A DNA stretch of 64,000 nt, from assembly GCA_016861185.1 (NCBI GenBank), contig BOKW01000002.1:434001-498000 (forward strand), written 5' to 3'. Positions 60,533 to 64,000 of the stretch are shown in pieces. Source of the stretch: Betaproteobacteria bacterium. Its GTDB lineage: Bacteria; Pseudomonadota; Gammaproteobacteria; Burkholderiales; Burkholderiaceae_F. A program made the translations under genes and the position numbers. The first letter of the stretch is position 1; every line of letters starts with the position of its first letter. The notes under the pieces were generated by a model. That model was not told the DNA's origin, made no database searches, and worked only from the letters and a program-made list of their open reading frames with translations.

Positions 60533-60856
60533 TCATGCGCCGCCGGTCCAGTCGTATTCGACCGACGAGCGGACGTAGAACACGCCGACCTGCTCGCGGT
60601 CGAGCGCGTCGAGCAGCCGCTGGGCCAGCTCGCTCGTGGTCACGATGCGCACTTCGACCGGAAGCTCGCCTGCGGACTCGAAGAAGTGCCCGTAGTGCAT
60701 GCGCCCATGGCGGCCATACCCGGCGAGCGCGCGAAAAACCGAGCCGCCCTGGATGCCGCAATGGCGCGCCTGAGCGAGCAGCCATTCGTGCAGCAGCACG
60801 TGGCCGTGGCGCGCCCCTTCGGGGAAATAGAACTGCAATTGCACGCCCTGCCGCAT
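60533..60856 (-). CDS. DUF190 family protein
   Basis: 107 residues. GVQLQFYFPEG, RHCGIQGGSVFRALAGYGRHG and VRIVTTSEL fit DUF190, a PII-like small protein often next to crcB genes. It begins 3 bases after crcB, so it is co-expressed. A regulatory or ligand-binding role for the fluoride channel is inferred from this neighbourhood, not proven. Confidence 0.85.
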   Translation of the reverse strand: MRQGVQLQFYFPEGARHGHVLLHEWLLAQARHCGIQGGSVFRALAGYGRHGRMHYGHFFESAGELPVEVRIVTTSELAQRLLDALDREQVGVFYVRSSVEYDWTGGA

Positions 60857-60859
60857 GGG

Positions 60860-61243
60860 CTACCTCGTCAGCCAGCGGAAAACGATCATGCCCGCCAGCG
60901 TCAGGGCGAGCGAACCCGCCAGATGCAGCGCGGCGTGGCCGGCCGCCCACGCGTACTGACCGCGCAGAACCAGCGCCGCCGATTCGGCCGAAAACGTCGA
61001 AAAGGTCGTCAGCGCGCCGAGAAAGCCGGTGATCAGCGCGAGTCGCCACTCGGGCGCGATGCCCGGATACGCCGCGAAGAACTCGATCGCCGCGCCGATC
61101 ACGAAACCGCCGGCGAGGTTGGCAGCCAACGTGCCGAGCGGCACTTCGGGCCAGATCGGGTTGAGCCAGAGCCCCAGCCACCAGCGCAGCCAGGCGCCGA
61201 GCACCGCGCCGATGCCGATCGCAACGGCCGCGAGCGCGCTCAT
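60860..61243 (-). CDS. crcB: Fluoride ion transporter CrcB/Fluc
   Basis: 127 residues from the ATG at 61243 overlapping the moaE stop. Four membrane helices; [27 protein letters not shown] with the conserved Asn, and [14 protein letters not shown] with the Phe-box are Fluc hallmarks. It forms a double-barrelled fluoride channel that lowers cytosolic F-. No room exists for a fluoride riboswitch in front of it. Confidence 0.94.
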   Translation of the reverse strand: MSALAAVAIGIGAVLGAWLRWWLGLWLNPIWPEVPLGTLAANLAGGFVIGAAIEFFAAYPGIAPEWRLALITGFLGALTTFSTFSAESAALVLRGQYAWAAGHAALHLAGSLALTLAGMIVFRWLTR

Positions 61244-61707
61244 CGCGGCGCGTTCCGTTCGGTCCAGCGGTCGCGCGCGGCGGCGTCCGCTTCGCGCGCC
61301 TCGACCCAGCGCGTGCCGGACGGCGTCGACTCCTTTTTCCAGAACGGCGCTTCGGTCTTCAGGTAGTCCATCACGAATTCGCACGCCGCGAAAGCTTCGC
61401 CGCGATGGCTGCCGGTGACGGCGACCAGGACGATCTGGTCGAGCGGCTTCAGCTCGCCGACGCGGTGGATCACGAGGATCTCGATGACGTTCCACCGGCG
61501 CTTGGCCTGCGCGACGATGTCTTCGAGCGCGCGCTCGGTCATGCCCGGATAGTGCTCGAGCGTCATCGCGGCCACGCGTTCGCCGTCGTTCGTGTCGCGC
61601 GCCACCCCGATGAAGCTCGCGACGGCGCCGACGCGCGGATCGTTCGCACGCAGCTTCGCGATCTCCGCGCCGGCGTCGAAGTCCTCGCGCTGCACCCGCA
61701 CCGGCAC
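61240..61707 (-). CDS. moaE: Molybdopterin synthase catalytic subunit MoaE
   Basis: 155 residues from the GTG at 61707, which has CGGAGG 6 bases before it; later GTG codons at 61701 and 61695 are less well placed. MoaE adds dithiolene sulfurs to precursor Z with MoaD. Landmarks: [46 protein letters not shown] with the active-site Lys. It follows moaD by 2 bases. Confidence 0.94.
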   Translation of the reverse strand: MPVRVQREDFDAGAEIAKLRANDPRVGAVASFIGVARDTNDGERVAAMTLEHYPGMTERALEDIVAQAKRRWNVIEILVIHRVGELKPLDQIVLVAVTGSHRGEAFAACEFVMDYLKTEAPFWKKESTPSGTRWVEAREADAAARDRWTERNAPR

Positions 61708-61709
61708 GG

Positions 61710-61967
61710 CTAGCCTCCGGTCACCGGCGGGAAAAACGCGACCTCCGCCCCTTCGCGCAGCGCGACGTCGTCGGCCGCCATCGACTGGTCGACCGCCGCC
61801 CGGACCCGCCGGATCTCGCCGAAGGCGCTCGCCCACGGCTCGCCGCGGGCGACCAGCCAGTCGCGCAACGCCGCGACGGTGGCTACGCCGACCGGCAACT
61901 CCAGCTCCTCGCGGTCGCGCCCGACCGCTTCGCGCAGTCGCGCGAAATAAAGCACCCTCACCTTCAT
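61710..61967 (-). CDS. moaD: Molybdopterin synthase sulfur-carrier subunit MoaD
   Basis: 85 residues, ubiquitin-like fold ending in the required C-terminal GG (FFPPVTGG), where sulfur is carried as a thiocarboxylate. [14 protein letters not shown] is the typical start. The ATG overlaps the moeA stop (ATGA). Confidence 0.94.
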   Translation of the reverse strand: MKVRVLYFARLREAVGRDREELELPVGVATVAALRDWLVARGEPWASAFGEIRRVRAAVDQSMAADDVALREGAEVAFFPPVTGG

Positions 61968-63157
61968 GCCAGCAACTCCGCAAACGACAGATAGCGGACC
62001 GTGTCGCCGCGCGCGATCGGCTGATTCGGCGGGTTGTCGACGAGGCCGTCGGCCCACGCGGTCGAGGTCAGCACCGCGGAATTCTGGTTGCCGAAGGCTT
62101 CGACGCCGCCTTGCGCGTTGACGCGCACGCGCAGGAACTCGCGCCGCTTGTCGGGCTTCGGCAGGTCGAAGTCCGCGCGCAACGGCAGCGTGCGCGGCGC
62201 GCGTTCGGTCGCACCCTGCCGCGCGAGGATGAACGGCCGCGCGAACAGCAGGAAAGTCACGAAGCTCGACACCGGATTGCCGGGCAAGCCGATGAAGGGC
62301 ACGCCGCGCACGTGACCGAACGCGAGCGGTTTGCCCGGCTTCATCGCGATCTGCCACAGATCGAGCGAGCCCTCGGCCTGCACCGCGGGCTTCACGTGAT
62401 CCTCCTCGCCGACCGACACGCCGCCGGAGGTGACGATCAGATCGGCGCGACCCGCGGCTTCGACGAAGGTCGCGCGCGTGCGCACGAAGTCGTCGGGAAC
62501 GATGCCCAGATCGATCACCTCGCAGCCGAGCCGCGCGAGCAGCCCGCGCAGAACGAAGCGGTTCGAGTTGTAGATGCGCCCCGGCGGCAGCGGCTCGCCG
62601 GGCATCACGAGTTCGTCGCCGGTAAAGAACACCGCGACGCGCAGCCGCCGGTAGACGGTGAGCTTCGGCACGCCGATCGAGGCGGCGAGCCCGCAGTCCT
62701 GCGGGCGCATCCGGTGGCCGGCCGCGAACACCTGCGCGCCGCGCGCGATGTCGAAACCCGCGCGGCGGATCCAGGCACCCGCTTTCGGCACCTCGTTGAT
62801 CGTCACGCGCTCGCCGTCGAGCGTGGTTGCCTCCTGCATCACGATCGCGTCCGCGCCCGGCGGCACCGGCGCGCCGGTGAAGATGCGCGCGGCCGTGCCC
62901 GGCGCGAGCGGCGCGCCGACGTGGCCCGCGGCGATGCGCTGCGAAACGCGCAGCGTCGTCGGCGCGGCGGGAACGTCGGCCGTGCGCACCGCGTAGCCGT
63001 CCATCTGGGAGTTGTCCATCGGCGGAACGTCCATCGACGAGACCACCGCCGTGGCGAGCACGCGCCGATCGGCGTCGAGCGTGGCGACCGTTTCGACGTC
63101 GGCCAGCGGCTGCGCCTGGTCGAGCAGGCGCGCAAGGGCTTCTTCGACGGAGAGCAT
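61964..63157 (-). CDS. moeA: Molybdopterin molybdenumtransferase MoeA, canonical copy
   Basis: 397 residues with a full set of MoeA motifs: [56 protein letters not shown] and [11 protein letters not shown]. It inserts Mo into the pterin. It starts 1 base into the mobB stop region (TGATG) and is followed by moaD with a 4-base overlap. Compare the divergent copy at 33611-34825. Confidence 0.94.
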   Translation of the reverse strand: MLSVEEALARLLDQAQPLADVETVATLDADRRVLATAVVSSMDVPPMDNSQMDGYAVRTADVPAAPTTLRVSQRIAAGHVGAPLAPGTAARIFTGAPVPPGADAIVMQEATTLDGERVTINEVPKAGAWIRRAGFDIARGAQVFAAGHRMRPQDCGLAASIGVPKLTVYRRLRVAVFFTGDELVMPGEPLPPGRIYNSNRFVLRGLLARLGCEVIDLGIVPDDFVRTRATFVEAAGRADLIVTSGGVSVGEEDHVKPAVQAEGSLDLWQIAMKPGKPLAFGHVRGVPFIGLPGNPVSSFVTFLLFARPFILARQGATERAPRTLPLRADFDLPKPDKRREFLRVRVNAQGGVEAFGNQNSAVLTSTAWADGLVDNPPNQPIARGDTVRYLSFAELLA

Positions 63158-63681
63158 CAGGGCAACTGCAGGCGCTGCGCGATGAACGCCGCAATCTTAG
63201 CCGCGTCGTTCAGGTCGAGCACCGGCAGCGAGGTGTCGACCGCATGGTCGGCGGCGACCGCGATCACGTTCGGATCCTTCGGAAACAGCGGCGGCTCGGT
63301 ATTGGTCGTGCGGCGCACCTCGATGCGCGGGATACGACCTTCGCTCTTGAAACCCTCGACGATGACAAGGTCGCACGGCGCAAGCTGCACGAGCAGTTCT
63401 TCGAGCGTCGCGGCACGCTGCGGCGTTTCGGTCAACAAGGCCCAACGTTCCTCGGTCGCGATCAGCACCTGGCCCGCGCCCGCTTCGCGGTAGCGGTAGG
63501 AGTCCTTGCCCGGCCGGTCCATGTCGAAGCCGTGGTGCGCGTGCTTGATCGCCGCCACGCGCAAGCCGCGCGCGGCGAAAAGCGGGATCAGCTTCTCGAT
63601 CAGCGTGGTCTTGCCGGTGTTCGAGTAGCCGATGAAGCCGACGACTTTGGGCGTCGGCCGCTGGTTGCTGTCCGCGTTCAT
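63157..63681 (-). CDS. mobB: Molybdopterin-guanine dinucleotide biosynthesis protein MobB
   Basis: 174 residues, a P-loop GTPase (GYSNTGKTT at 18-26) that helps MobA attach [27 protein letters not shown] and [12 protein letters not shown] are standard MobB features. The ATG overlaps the thrC stop (ATGA). Confidence 0.93.
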   Translation of the reverse strand: MNADSNQRPTPKVVGFIGYSNTGKTTLIEKLIPLFAARGLRVAAIKHAHHGFDMDRPGKDSYRYREAGAGQVLIATEERWALLTETPQRAATLEELLVQLAPCDLVIVEGFKSEGRIPRIEVRRTTNTEPPLFPKDPNVIAVAADHAVDTSLPVLDLNDAAKIAAFIAQRLQLP

Positions 63682-64000
63682 CGGGATCCCGACCCTGCGC
63701 GGGTTTCGATGTAGCGCTTGAGCGCTTGCACGTCGGCCGGCAGCACGTCGAAGCGCTGCGGGTGCGATTCGAGGTCGGCGTAGACCGCCGGCCGCTCCGG
63801 TGCGCGGCCGATCGCCTCGACGATCGTCTCGGCGAACTTCGCGGGCAGCGCGGTTTCGAGGCAGATCATCGGCACGCCCTGCTCGACGTGCGGACGCGCC
63901 ACCTTGACGCCGTCGGCCGTATGCGGATCGATCAGCACGCCGGTCGCCTGGTGCACCGCGCGGATCGTCGCGAGCCGGTCGGCGTGCGTGCTCGACCCGG
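63678..64000 (-). CDS. thrC: Threonine synthase, C-terminal part (5' end outside window)
   Basis: 106 residues visible, entering from the window edge. SSTHADRLATIRAVHQATG, LIDPHTADGVKVA and CLETALPAKFAETI are the conserved end of ThrC, the PLP enzyme that makes threonine from O-phosphohomoserine. The PLP-lysine region is not visible. The thrC-moeA/moaD/moaE order is common in betaproteobacteria. Confidence 0.92.
   Translation of the reverse strand, partial: GSSTHADRLATIRAVHQATGVLIDPHTADGVKVARPHVEQGVPMICLETALPAKFAETIVEAIGRAPERPAVYADLESHPQRFDVLPADVQALKRYIETRAGSGSR

Overview
The window is a stretch of core chromosome from a very GC-rich betaproteobacterium, most like a member of the Burkholderiales. 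This rests on gene content and order recognised by eye. Examples are rpoE-rseA-mucB-mucD followed by lepA-lepB-DUF4845-rnc-era-recO-pdxJ-acpS-nagZ; a DUF177-rpmF-plsX-fabHDG-acpP-fabF block; thrC-mobB-moeA-moaD-moaE; DUF2863; and a small cysteine protein next to aceB. No prophage, insertion sequence, CRISPR array or rRNA was seen. Genes are packed tightly, with many ATGA or GTGA stop/start overlaps.

Layout. 1-5.6 kb: end of a glutathione transferase, an FMN 2-hydroxy-acid dehydrogenase, then (minus strand) uvrC-pgsA, a tRNA-Gly/Cys/Leu operon with a consensus promoter, and a DUF1178 gene directly behind the last tRNA; efp is on the plus strand. 5.6-17.4 kb: a long minus-strand block holding the sigma-E module (rpoE, rseA, mucB, mucD) and a translation/RNA/lipid block (lepA to nagZ). 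17.4-24 kb: fatty-acid synthesis. 24-28.5 kb: maf, an RsmI-like methyltransferase, sppA, a small Rieske protein, a phosphatase and rluC. 28.5-31.8 kb: rne with a leader of about 550 nt. 31.9-34.8 kb: moaA-mobA-moeA. 34.8-37.7 kb: an aldehyde dehydrogenase and a nucleoside transporter. 37.7-43.6 kb: glyoxylate-shunt region (small 4-Cys protein, aceB, a 2-haloacid dehalogenase candidate, a divergent LysR gene, aceA, an RraA-like protein). 43.6-47.9 kb: MFS transporter, 5'-nucleotidase, DUF2863. 47.9-56.5 kb: clpB with a heat-shock promoter, and tamA-tamB. 56.6-60.4 kb: a TerC-Usp fusion, a TPR-GGDEF protein and a CBS protein. 60.5-64 kb: DUF190-crcB behind a second molybdenum-cofactor operon and the end of thrC.

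How the genes work together. The sigma-E module, ClpB and TamA/TamB deal with envelope and protein-folding stress. The acp/fab/plsX/pgsA/acpS genes feed membrane lipid synthesis. LepA, EF-P, Era, RNase III, RNase E, RluC and the tRNAs serve translation and RNA processing. The two cofactor operons cover the moaA, moaD, moaE, moeA, mobA and mobB steps; moaC and moaB lie elsewhere. AceA and AceB form the glyoxylate shunt.

No wholly new multi-gene system is evident. The points most worth a second look are an EF-P with Arg at the loop position normally holding the modified Lys and an alphaproteobacterial-looking body; a TerC transporter fused to a universal-stress domain; a haloacid dehalogenase with the full catalytic set placed before aceB; a divergent second MoeA; the structured rne leader; the 4-Cys mini-protein; and several clear sigma-70, sigma-32 and sigma-E promoters.
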